This document shows positions 34,452 through 42,023 of a stretch of 42,055 nucleotides of DNA, piece after piece (the stretch's first letter is position 1; every line of letters begins with the position of its first letter). A model generated the notes under the pieces. That model saw nothing but the letters and a program-made list of their open reading frames with translations. It did no database searches and was not told the origin of the DNA. The stretch comes from Clostridia bacterium. GTDB lineage: Bacteria > Bacillota > Clostridia > Oscillospirales > CAG-272. The DNA is taken from the NCBI GenBank assembly GCA_017505745.1, contig JAFVOP010000009.1, positions 1-42,055 of the forward strand. Direction: 5' to 3'. A program made the translations under genes and the position numbers.

Positions 34452-36239
34452 ATGAACCGCGAAGAAATTCATTCCAACCAAACGCCGAAAAAAAGCGCTT
34501 ATGTTGGTCTTACGCTTCGGCAACGGATCCTCCCCTCGGTGCTCTTGGCCTTTGCGGCCTCCTCCACCCTGTGCCTGTTCGGGCCGTTTGACATTTACGG
34601 AAACAATCTTTCCGAATTTGTATTTTCCATCGGTGACTTTTTGGGATGGTGCCTGCTCTTTACCCTGATCGGGCTGGTAGCCATCACGGCTGTGCTCCTG
34701 CCCTTGCGCGGCAGAGTGTTTGACATTGTATACGCCGTCTTTCTTTGGCTGACCCTGATGCTCTACGTCCAGGGCAACTTTCTCAACCAGAGCGCCGACT
34801 CGCTCGCGGGTGACGGCGTGGGAGACGGCTCCGGCGTAACCGCCTATGTGATCAATACCGTGATATGGGTGCTCGTTGGCGCGGCGATCGTCTTCGCCAT
34901 GATCAAATTCTTTCAAAAATATCGCGAAACCGTCCTCACCGTCTGCATCATTGCCCTGATCACCGTAATCGGTATGCAGGCCGTCAACTTTGCCGTTACC
35001 TCCCTCACCACCGATATCTGGACGCAAAAGGACAACTCCCTGCAAGGCGATGAGGAAAAGCACATCCTGACTTATAAAAACATGGATCGGGTATCCACCG
35101 GCAAAAACGTGATCTACTTTGTGGTCGACCGCTTTGACGTGATCTATTATGAGGACTACGGCTTGGTCAAGTGTCCCGAAATCTTTGATGAGCTTGAGGG
35201 CTTCACCTATTACAGCGATATGGTCTCACTCTATCCCCGCACCTATCCCAGCATTGCGTACATGCTCTCGGGCATTGAGCACGACTTCCACGATGCGCGC
35301 CTGGATTACTTTGAGGAAAGCTATTCTACCTCTCCCTTCCTCAAGGAGTTAAAGAAAAACAACTATAAGGTGAATATCTACACCGACACCTACTACGGAT
35401 ACCACGATGCCGCATGCATGTCGGAGTATGTGGAAAACTCTTCGGGAACAACCTCGTATACCATCGGAGATACCCCTGCCCTTTCCAAGGATATGCTCCG
35501 CATCTCGCTGTTCCGTTACCTTCCCATGGTAGCCAAACGCACAACCGGTGACATTCACTCGGGATCCTTTGAGCAATACGTCGACTATGAAACCGAATAT
35601 AATAAGTACACCACCGATATGAAGGATGCCTACGAATTTCTCTCCGCGCATCCGCTCACAACCGATTCCAACGGCAACAACTTCTCGTTCATCCACATCA
35701 CCGGATGCCACATGCCCAACCTCTATGACGAGGACTTTGCCCCCGTAAAGGAATCCGACCGAAACAACCCGGTTGTGGCGCTTAAGCAAAGCTTTAAGAT
35801 TATCAATTTGTATCTGGAGCAGCTCAAGGAGCTGGGCCTTTACGAGGATGCCACCATCATCATCACCGGTGATCACTCCAACATCCGTCTCGACCGCGAA
35901 TTCCGCGGACCTCACACCACCGCCCTCTTCGTCAAAGAAAGCGGCTCTGCAAACGCGCCGCTCAAGGTCAGCCACGCGCCCGTAGCACAGGCCGACATTA
36001 TCCCCACCATTCTCGCCTCCGAAGGGATCGTTTCTGATACCGATTTCGGAAAGCCCGTGTGGGACTACCGCGAGGGAGACGTCCGGGAACGCAAATACGT
36101 ATTCCAGGCCCGCCAAGCGCAACCCGAGGGCCCTGCCACGTACGAGGTGATCGTATACAAAATTACGGGAAGCTCCCGCGACCTGAAGAATTGGGAGATC
36201 GTTTCCTCCGGTGACTATGTGGGAAGCATCTACGAATAA
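34452..36239 (+). CDS. Sulfatase/alkaline phosphatase-fold membrane protein (LtaS-like architecture)
   Basis: A 595-aa protein. Four or five membrane helices occupy about 25-182 (for instance 62-83, 90-110, 131-153, 160-182). An extracellular domain of the alkaline phosphatase/sulfatase superfamily follows: NVIYFVVDRFD with metal-binding Asp226, TYPSIAYMLSG with candidate nucleophile Thr264, IHITGCH, ITGDHSN with Asp474-His475, and His508. This is the layout of lipoteichoic-acid synthases and phosphoglycerol transferases, but the order of helices is not proof of that activity. AAAGGA is 6 nt before the ATG. Its neighbour is the YidC-glycerophosphotransferase fusion 31 bp downstream, so a role in an anionic glycopolymer or lipid headgroup transfer is plausible. 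Confidence 0.85.
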   Translation: MNREEIHSNQTPKKSAYVGLTLRQRILPSVLLAFAASSTLCLFGPFDIYGNNLSEFVFSIGDFLGWCLLFTLIGLVAITAVLLPLRGRVFDIVYAVFLWLTLMLYVQGNFLNQSADSLAGDGVGDGSGVTAYVINTVIWVLVGAAIVFAMIKFFQKYRETVLTVCIIALITVIGMQAVNFAVTSLTTDIWTQKDNSLQGDEEKHILTYKNMDRVSTGKNVIYFVVDRFDVIYYEDYGLVKCPEIFDELEGFTYYSDMVSLYPRTYPSIAYMLSGIEHDFHDARLDYFEESYSTSPFLKELKKNNYKVNIYTDTYYGYHDAACMSEYVENSSGTTSYTIGDTPALSKDMLRISLFRYLPMVAKRTTGDIHSGSFEQYVDYETEYNKYTTDMKDAYEFLSAHPLTTDSNGNNFSFIHITGCHMPNLYDEDFAPVKESDRNNPVVALKQSFKIINLYLEQLKELGLYEDATIIITGDHSNIRLDREFRGPHTTALFVKESGSANAPLKVSHAPVAQADIIPTILASEGIVSDTDFGKPVWDYREGDVRERKYVFQARQAQPEGPATYEVIVYKITGSSRDLKNWEIVSSGDYVGSIYE

Positions 36240-36270
36240 CGAAAATTAAGGAAGTGAAATTACAAGGATT

Positions 36271-38373
36271 ATGGATCTTATTTTGTATTACGTTTGCATT
36301 CCGTTGGGACAGCTGATGAAGTGGTGCTGGCAGCTCATCGGGAATTACGGACTCGCCATTATTTTGTTCACACTTGCAACTAAGATCGTGCTATTGCCGG
36401 TTTCGGTTTGGATCCAGAAAAACTCGATCCAGATGATCAAGATCCAACCCGCCGTCAATTTTCTCAAGGTGAATCACTACGGGGATATGGACACCTTTGC
36501 CGACGAGCAGGCAAAGCTCTTCAAAAAAGAAAAATATCACCCCATGCTCTCGCTCATCCCCCTGGCTTTGCAGGTCTTTCTTCTGCTTGCCGTGGTAGAG
36601 ATCATCTATCACCCCATGGAATACCTATTCGGCATCGACCGTTCCGCCATCGCTTCCCTCGCCGCCTTCATCGGCGCCGACACCGCCGATTCCTCCTGTC
36701 AGCTGCGCATCATTGAGGCCATCAAAACCGGAGAGATCGCGCTGGGCACCGCCATTCCCGGCATTTCCCAAGACGTTCTCGCACATACCGTTGAGCTTGC
36801 CTCGGGCTTTGAAACCGCCTTTCTCGGCTTCAACATGTCCACCGTCCCTGCCGACGTGTGGGGCATTTACATCCTGATGCCCGTGATCGCGGGCGCGTCC
36901 TCCTGGCTCCTCTGCTTTACGCAAAACCTCTCCAACGTCATTCAACACGAGCAAAGCAAGCTGAGCCAATACGGACTTATGATCCTCTCGGTGGGCATCT
37001 CGCTCTACCTTGGCATCGGAGTGCCCGCGGGCATTGCCGTTTACTGGATCGCCAGCAACCTCTTCTCGATCCTGCAAATGTACCTTTTGAATATCGCCAT
37101 CAATCCCAAAAAATACGTCGACTACGAGGCGCTCGAGGCCAGCCGCAAGGCGCTTGCCGATATCGAAAAGCTGGATGAGGGCAAAAAAAAGGATCCCAAC
37201 TACAAAAAGAACCGTATGCGCGAGAAAAAGGACTATAAGCGCTTCTTCTCGATCGTCAACAAGCACCTGGTCATCTACTCCGAAAAGAGCGGCTTTTATA
37301 AGTATTTCGAGGCTCTGATCCGCGAGCTGACCGCGCGCTCCAACATCGTCATCCACTATATCACCAACGATCCCGACGACGTCATCTTCGAAATTGCCGA
37401 AACCAATCCCAAGATCAAGCCCTATTACATCGGTTTGAAAAAGATGATCCCGCTGATGATGAAAATGGAGGCCGACATCGTGGTGATGACCACGCCCGAC
37501 CTCGACAAATATTACATCAAGCGTTCTCTGATGAAAAAAGATATTGAATACATCTACGTTCCGCACGATATGATGAGCGTGCATATGGGCTTCCGCGAGG
37601 GCGCGCTGGACGCGTTTGATACGGTATTCTGCACGGGCGATCACGTGGTGCGTGAGGTAAGAGCCACCGAACGGGTCTACGGCCTTCCCGAAAAGAAGCT
37701 GGTGAAGTTTGGATATCCCTTTGCCGATAAGCTGATCGAGGCGGGAGAACAGGAGCGGCAAAACCACGTTCCCACCGAGAAAAAGGAGATCCTCATTGCC
37801 CCCTCGTGGCAGGAGGACAACCTGCTGGATTCCTGCATCGATACCCTCATCGAAAAGCTTTACTGCGACGAGTATCACCTCACGGTCCGCCCGCACCCCG
37901 AGTACGTTAAGCGCTACGGAGCCAGAATGCAAGCAATTACCGAGCGCTACGCCGACAAGGTGGGCGACAAGCTCTCCTTCGAGCTGGATTTCTCGCACAA
38001 CAAGTCGGTCTATTCCTCGGATCTGCTGATCACCGACTGGTCGGGCATCGCCCTGGAATACTGCTTTGCCACCAAGCGCCCCGCCCTGTTCGTGAATACC
38101 AAGATGAAGTGTATGAATCCCAACTGGGAAAAGATCGATTGCATCCCCACCGAGATCACGCTGCGCGATCAGGTTGGTATTTCGCTGGACAAGGAGCAGC
38201 TTGCCACCTGCGACCAAACCGTAAAGGAGCTTCTGGCACGCGGCGCGGAGTACGAAACGGTGATTGCCGAAACGCTTTCCGCCCATCTTTACAACATCGG
38301 AAGCGCCGCCGAGGCGGGCGCCGATTACATTCTCACCTCTTTGGTGGAGAAAAAGAAACAAAAAAAGAGCTGA
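36271..38373 (+). CDS. Fusion of a YidC/Oxa1-type insertase and a CDP-glycerol glycerophosphotransferase
   Basis: A 700-aa two-domain protein in one uninterrupted frame. Residues 1-285 are a YidC/Oxa1 domain: GQLMKWCWQLIGNYGLAIIL, LLPVSVWIQKNSIQMIKIQP, and five hydrophobic segments (about 23-45, 92-113, 196-216, 236-254, 255-275), with a roughly 80-residue external loop (114-193). Residues 287-325 are a charged, lysine-rich linker. Residues 328-692 resemble teichoic-acid glycerophosphotransferases (TagB/TagF family): YVPHDMMSVHMG (429-440), APSWQEDN (510-517), VRPHPEY (539-545) and SDLLITDWSGIALEY (583-597). Both domains look complete. The sequence has AAGGA about 2 nt before the ATG, which is short. 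YidC inserts membrane proteins; the transferase uses CDP-glycerol. Why they are joined is unknown. Confidence 0.9.
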   Translation: MDLILYYVCIPLGQLMKWCWQLIGNYGLAIILFTLATKIVLLPVSVWIQKNSIQMIKIQPAVNFLKVNHYGDMDTFADEQAKLFKKEKYHPMLSLIPLALQVFLLLAVVEIIYHPMEYLFGIDRSAIASLAAFIGADTADSSCQLRIIEAIKTGEIALGTAIPGISQDVLAHTVELASGFETAFLGFNMSTVPADVWGIYILMPVIAGASSWLLCFTQNLSNVIQHEQSKLSQYGLMILSVGISLYLGIGVPAGIAVYWIASNLFSILQMYLLNIAINPKKYVDYEALEASRKALADIEKLDEGKKKDPNYKKNRMREKKDYKRFFSIVNKHLVIYSEKSGFYKYFEALIRELTARSNIVIHYITNDPDDVIFEIAETNPKIKPYYIGLKKMIPLMMKMEADIVVMTTPDLDKYYIKRSLMKKDIEYIYVPHDMMSVHMGFREGALDAFDTVFCTGDHVVREVRATERVYGLPEKKLVKFGYPFADKLIEAGEQERQNHVPTEKKEILIAPSWQEDNLLDSCIDTLIEKLYCDEYHLTVRPHPEYVKRYGARMQAITERYADKVGDKLSFELDFSHNKSVYSSDLLITDWSGIALEYCFATKRPALFVNTKMKCMNPNWEKIDCIPTEITLRDQVGISLDKEQLATCDQTVKELLARGAEYETVIAETLSAHLYNIGSAAEAGADYILTSLVEKKKQKKS

Positions 38374-38426
38374 TATGTTCAGAAATTATCCTCCTTCCGC
38401 ATCACGCGGGGGTGGAAAACAAGCAA

Positions 38427-38456
38427 GGGCAACCGCCGTGGCGGTTGCCCTATTTT
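38427..38456 (+). terminator. Intrinsic terminator of the plus-strand cassette
   Basis: An 11-bp GC-rich stem (GGGCAACCGCC / GGCGGTTGCCC, 2-nt loop) followed by TATTTT. Confidence 0.78.
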
Positions 38457-38641
38457 GGGATATAGAACCGTTATTTTGCCCTATATAGTGTTGCACGCCG
38501 AAAAGCAACCGAGCAGCAAGCAAAGCAACAAGCGCTCACAGCCGTATCCTTTTTGAGAATAAAAAAGCCCGCACCAACCGTTTTTTCTTTTCCATCGCGC
38601 CAAAAACCGCTTCGCATTTTTTGGAAATCTCTCTTCGAGAC

Positions 38642-38670
38642 TTGACAAACCGAAACGAATATGCTATAAT
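38642..38670 (+). promoter_or_regulatory. Consensus sigma-A promoter of the small membrane protein
   Basis: TTGACA (38642-38647), 17 nt, TATAAT (38665-38670); 34 bp before the ATG at 38705. Confidence 0.9.
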
Positions 38671-38704
38671 GGGGTCGAAATTGAGAAGAAAGAAGGAAAC
38701 AAGC

Positions 38705-38929
38705 ATGGGATTTTTTGAAATTCTGATCGCTCCCACCGCCGCGTACATCGATCCCGCCGCAACCTCCGCCGTCATTTCCGTAGTTGGCGGTGTTGTGATC
38801 GCCGTGAGCGCAACCGCCGTGATCCTTTGGAGAAAGGCTAAGAAAAAGGTTGCCAACGCGCTTCATATCGACGAAAACGCAAACAAAGAAGTGGAAGAAG
38901 AGATCGTAATCAACGACAATAAGAACTGA
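38705..38929 (+). CDS. Small single-span membrane protein with YIDPAA motif
   Basis: A 74-aa protein: MGFFEILIAPTAAYIDPAAT, then one hydrophobic helix (about 21-42, VISVVGGVVIAVSATAVI), a basic stretch WRKAKKKVANALHI and an acidic tail (DENANKEVEEEIVINDNKN). The N-terminus resembles small YIDPxT-type proteins that I associate with envelope loci in Clostridia, but I know of no tested function. AAGGA is 7 nt before the ATG. An upstream in-frame start (38621) would lie inside the promoter. It follows the YidC-glycerophosphotransferase gene but has its own promoter and a bidirectional terminator, so it is expressed independently. Confidence 0.82.
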   Translation: MGFFEILIAPTAAYIDPAATSAVISVVGGVVIAVSATAVILWRKAKKKVANALHIDENANKEVEEEIVINDNKN

Positions 38930-38936
38930 TCAACCA

Positions 38937-38966
38937 CAAAAGCGCCGCTGTTCAGCGGCGCTTTTT
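38937..38966. terminator. Bidirectional intrinsic terminator
   Basis: An 8-bp GC-rich stem (GCGCCGCT / AGCGGCGC, loop GTTC) with A4 before it and T6 after it. It can end the small membrane protein gene on the plus strand and the DUF3021/LytTR operon (ending at 38972) on the minus strand. Confidence 0.92.
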
Positions 38967-38971
38967 TCTTC

Positions 38972-39388
38972 CTATTTCAAGTGTCGGTTCAGCCGCTTTT
39001 CCACCGTTTTTACCGAAAGATAGACCGTCAAACAGATCAAAACGTAACCGCCTGCAAAGCCCGCGGTAAAAAACCAAAGCACACGCCAATCAAACGGAAT
39101 CCACGCATTTACGAGATAGCAGCCAACGTAAGCGAGATAAAGAAATCCGAAATGAAACAATAGCGCTTTTGCACGCGACCACTCCTCAATTCGGTGAAAC
39201 ACGCTTGTGCCGGCCTGTATAAACGCCAGGAGATAGGTGGATACAATGGCCAAACAAACCTCCCCACCGCTCAGGGAGAAATCGGAAATTGAGCAGGAGA
39301 GGATCAGGTATACCACCCCCACCACAATCGGGCCAAACCCGCCAAACAGCATTCCTCTGTGCAAAAAGATCTTTCCGTATTCCTTCAT
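38972..39388 (-). CDS. DUF3021 family membrane protein
   Basis: A 138-aa protein with four hydrophobic segments (about 19-32, 43-60, 76-95 and 103-124), matching the DUF3021 family. Such proteins are usually encoded after a LytTR regulator and are thought to modulate it. Its ATG overlaps the end of the LytTR gene by 4 bp. No catalytic motif is seen. Confidence 0.8.
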   Translation of the reverse strand: MKEYGKIFLHRGMLFGGFGPIVVGVVYLILSCSISDFSLSGGEVCLAIVSTYLLAFIQAGTSVFHRIEEWSRAKALLFHFGFLYLAYVGCYLVNAWIPFDWRVLWFFTAGFAGGYVLICLTVYLSVKTVEKRLNRHLK

Positions 39389-39822
39389 AACCGAAGCCCT
39401 ATCCTTTCTTTTACTGCCTTGAGCCGCCTTCTGGAGACGTAATCCCGATATCCGTTGGAAAAGATCACCAAAAGCGAACCTCCCAAGGAGGTGTCAAAGC
39501 GCCGGATTTTCTTGATGTTTGCAATGCAGGACTGATTGATCTTTAAAAAATCGGGGTCCAACCTCTCCTCCAGCTCATAAAGACGACGGCGGATCATCCA
39601 TTTCCCACTTTCCGCTAAGGCATACACCCTGCCTCCCTCTACCGTAAAGCAGATCACCTCCCGCAAATCCAGCTGGACGATCTGCTGCTCCCCGTAGCCA
39701 AGCAGCTCCCGGGAGTTTTCTTCCAAAAGCGCTTCGATACGCGCGGGCAGATCGCTCTCTTTTTGCAAATAGATCACCACCTCTTCCTCGCGGCTCGGAT
39801 CGATCACCGTGGTGAATTTCAT
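39385..39822 (-). CDS. LytTR-domain DNA-binding response regulator
   Basis: A 145-aa protein consisting mainly of a LytTR DNA-binding domain: QIVQLDLREVICFTVEGGRVYALAES, RRRLYELEERLDPDFLKINQSCIANIKKIRRF and GSLLVIFSNGYRDYVSRRRLKAVKE. The N-terminal 40 residues are a short extension without a receiver domain, so it is not phosphorylated like classical LytR. It pairs with the DUF3021 protein. GGGAGAC lies a few nt before the ATG. It may control its own operon or envelope genes; a LytTR direct repeat was not identified. Confidence 0.9.
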   Translation of the reverse strand: MKFTTVIDPSREEEVVIYLQKESDLPARIEALLEENSRELLGYGEQQIVQLDLREVICFTVEGGRVYALAESGKWMIRRRLYELEERLDPDFLKINQSCIANIKKIRRFDTSLGGSLLVIFSNGYRDYVSRRRLKAVKERIGLRL

Positions 39823-39845
39823 AGTCTCCCCTCCCTTCTCCTTTT

Positions 39846-39873
39846 ATTTTACACCAATCGCCAAAAAATGCAA
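39846..39873 (-). promoter_or_regulatory. Promoter of the LytTR/DUF3021 operon
   Basis: Minus strand TTGCAT (39873-39868), 16 nt, TAAAAT (39851-39846). Confidence 0.6.
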
Positions 39874-39926
39874 GTCCCTTTTTGTGTTCGGTTGCTTTGC
39901 AAGGCTATGCGGGGCCTAAAGCAGAA

Positions 39927-39963
39927 ACGTCCCCGTATTCCGCGGCGCGGAATACGGGGACGT
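39927..39963 (-). terminator. Strong hairpin after the second SGNH hydrolase gene
   Basis: An almost perfect 18-bp GC-rich palindrome (ACGTCCCCGTATTCCGCG..), followed on the minus strand by TTTCTGCTTT. It starts about 5 bp beyond the stop codon at 39968. Confidence 0.7.
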
Positions 39964-39967
39964 TGGA

Positions 39968-41056
39968 TCATGCCTTTTCGCTTTCCTTTTCCAGAATGTA
40001 CTTGATCACCGTTCCAATGCCGTCGGCCATGCGTACAAAGCCGGCGTCGTTGGGATGAATGCCGTCCACCGTAAAATCATACTGGTGCGGCTCCACGAAA
40101 AAGCTCATTCCGTCAATGAAATACACGTTCTTGTCGCCCGTCTCGCGTGCCTTGAGATACGAGGACATGATGTGATCGCGGCGGTTGAGGATCGCCTCGT
40201 GGTTGGCGCGGCAATACCAGAAGTTGGGACGCGTGATCATGATGTACGGAATATCCGGATTCGTCTTTCGAACGGTCTCATACATCGCGTAGTGGGTATC
40301 CTTCAGGTGCGCGAGATTCGGCGCGTTGTGGTCGTAGTCGCAAACAAACACGCTTGCGGGCAGGGTTGCCATCCACTCGGTAAGCACCTGCTCGCCCTTG
40401 GCGTTGCCCGAAAAGCCGATGTTGTAAAAGTCCATATTGAGCATTCTTGAAACAATCGTGGGATACATATACCCGGGGCGGCTGGCCGCCGTTCCGTGCA
40501 CGATCGACGAGCCGTAGAAGAGGATCGGCTTAAGATCGCGGTAGGGGCGCGCCACGTCCACCAGCGCGTCGGGCTTGAGACCGATCTCCAGGGTTTCCAC
40601 CACGGCGTGAACCGGGAAATTGATGGTGTAGGAGCGCATGGCCTGGTTGTCCATTTCGATGATCTGCTCGTACTGATCCACCATATCGTACGGCATACGG
40701 AATTCCTTGATAAAGCGGCTTCCGAAGTCGCCGTCCACGTAAAGGTCAAAGCCCGAGGTGGAGATCAGCGCCAGGTGCGGGGAGCGTCCCACCACGCGGA
40801 ACTTGGCGCGAATGGCGATATAGGGCGAGTTGGTGGAAAAGCGCACGCGTCCGCCGGCAGACTCACGGTGCAGCTTGCTCACGCCCACACTGCTCGCGTC
40901 GGCAACGTCGATCGGCACCCGATAAAAGAAGGGCTCCGTATCAAAAAATCCGTGCAGAGAAAAGGGTGCCTGATGCACGTCGTACCAGGTTACGTCCACG
41001 TCTCCGATGGTGGAGTTCACAATCATATTCTTATCAATATTGATATAAGATTCCAT
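39968..41056 (-). CDS. SGNH/GDSL-type hydrolase, paralog of 6070-7167
   Basis: A 362-aa protein with the same two-part plan as the gene at 6070-7167: a beta-rich N-terminal half, then SGNH motifs GSSIVHG (nucleophile Ser184), GFSGNAKGE, DYDHNAP and VDGIHPND (Asp331, His334). The N-terminus (SYINIDKNMIVNSTIGDVDV) matches that of the paralog (ELIDKNMAVQSTVNEPDI). The substrate is unknown, probably an ester on a carbohydrate. GGAG lies 10 nt before the ATG. It follows trxB by 33 bp with no terminator between them, so they may form one operon. Confidence 0.88.
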   Translation of the reverse strand: MESYINIDKNMIVNSTIGDVDVTWYDVHQAPFSLHGFFDTEPFFYRVPIDVADASSVGVSKLHRESAGGRVRFSTNSPYIAIRAKFRVVGRSPHLALISTSGFDLYVDGDFGSRFIKEFRMPYDMVDQYEQIIEMDNQAMRSYTINFPVHAVVETLEIGLKPDALVDVARPYRDLKPILFYGSSIVHGTAASRPGYMYPTIVSRMLNMDFYNIGFSGNAKGEQVLTEWMATLPASVFVCDYDHNAPNLAHLKDTHYAMYETVRKTNPDIPYIMITRPNFWYCRANHEAILNRRDHIMSSYLKARETGDKNVYFIDGMSFFVEPHQYDFTVDGIHPNDAGFVRMADGIGTVIKYILEKESEKA

Positions 41057-41089
41057 CCTACTGTTTCTCCTTTTATAAAGTGATATTTT

Positions 41090-42001
41090 TTACAAGCTGT
41101 CCAGATAGCGGCAGGCGGCAATTGCGGCAACAGCGCCGTCGCCCGTAGCGGTGGCCACCTGGCGAACTGCCTTGGCACGGCAGTCCCCTGCCACAAATAC
41201 GCCCGCGGTTGCGGTGGTGCAATCCTCGCCCGAAGCATAGTAGCCTCTCTCGTCGAGGGTGGCAACGTCGGCAAACGCGCCGTTTTCAGGCTCCAGACCA
41301 ATGGCCACAAACATGCCGTCCAGGGCCAGCGTTACGCGGTGCCCGTCGGCCACGCGGCGGATCACCACACCCGAAAATTCGGGAGTATCGAGGATCTCGT
41401 CTACCACGGTCCCGGTTACGATCTCCACGTTTCCGCGCTTGGAAAGGATCTCCTGCAAGCGTTGCTCGCCCGTCAGGAAATCGAGATTCTGTAACACATA
41501 CACCTGCTTACAGGTTTCGGAAAGCAGGATCGCCTCCTGGAGCGCGGAGTTTCCGCCGCCCACCAGAGCCACGGTGCGGTTCTTATAAAACGCGCCGTCG
41601 CAAACCGCGCAAAACGAAATGCCGTCGCCGATAAAGCGTTCCTCGTTAGCAAGCCCCAGATGGCGGTGCTTGGCGCCGTTTGCAAGGATCACCGCGTGGG
41701 CCTCGTAAACGTTTCCGTCCTCGGTCTCCACCAGCTTTTTGTCTCCCTCTACGCGAATGGCAGTCACGGTTTCGATCTCCACGTCCGCGCCCTGTCCAAG
41801 CACCTGGCTCACCAGCTTATCGGCAAGCTCGCTTCCGCTCACGCTCTCAAAGCCGGGGTAATTTTCCACCTTGGGCGAAAACGTGATCTGTCCGCCAAAG
41901 GCGTTTTTTTCCAAGATCAGCACGCTCTTGTTAGCACGTCTGGCATACACGGCGGCACAAAGCCCCGCAGGACCTCCGCCTACAATGATAATATCGTACA
42001 T
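41090..42001 (-). CDS. trxB: Thioredoxin reductase
   Basis: A 303-aa FAD/NADPH flavoprotein that reduces thioredoxin. It carries the FAD-binding GGGPAG (8-13), the redox-active CAVC (Cys131, Cys134), the NADPH-binding GGGNSALQEA (148-157) and the C-terminal FVAGDCRAKAVRQVATATGDG flavin motif. Length and order are typical for low-molecular-weight TrxB. GGAG lies 6 nt before the ATG. It is the first visible gene of a minus-strand unit with the SGNH hydrolase; its promoter is probably beyond the right edge. Confidence 0.94.
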   Translation of the reverse strand: MYDIIIVGGGPAGLCAAVYARRANKSVLILEKNAFGGQITFSPKVENYPGFESVSGSELADKLVSQVLGQGADVEIETVTAIRVEGDKKLVETEDGNVYEAHAVILANGAKHRHLGLANEERFIGDGISFCAVCDGAFYKNRTVALVGGGNSALQEAILLSETCKQVYVLQNLDFLTGEQRLQEILSKRGNVEIVTGTVVDEILDTPEFSGVVIRRVADGHRVTLALDGMFVAIGLEPENGAFADVATLDERGYYASGEDCTTATAGVFVAGDCRAKAVRQVATATGDGAVAAIAACRYLDSL

Positions 42002-42023
42002 ATCTATCTCCTTATTGTTTGCG

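Larger units (their letters stand above)
38374..38704. other. Intergenic region between the fusion gene and the small membrane protein
   Basis: It holds the terminator at 38427-38456 and the promoter at 38642-38670. From 38457 to 38640 I see nothing that supports a gene or a strong structure. Confidence 0.6.

Noticed and set aside
38471-38866. A 131-codon minus-strand frame opposite the small membrane protein
   Set aside because: No ribosome site or family match; the plus-strand 74-aa gene with promoter, ribosome site and terminator explains the region.
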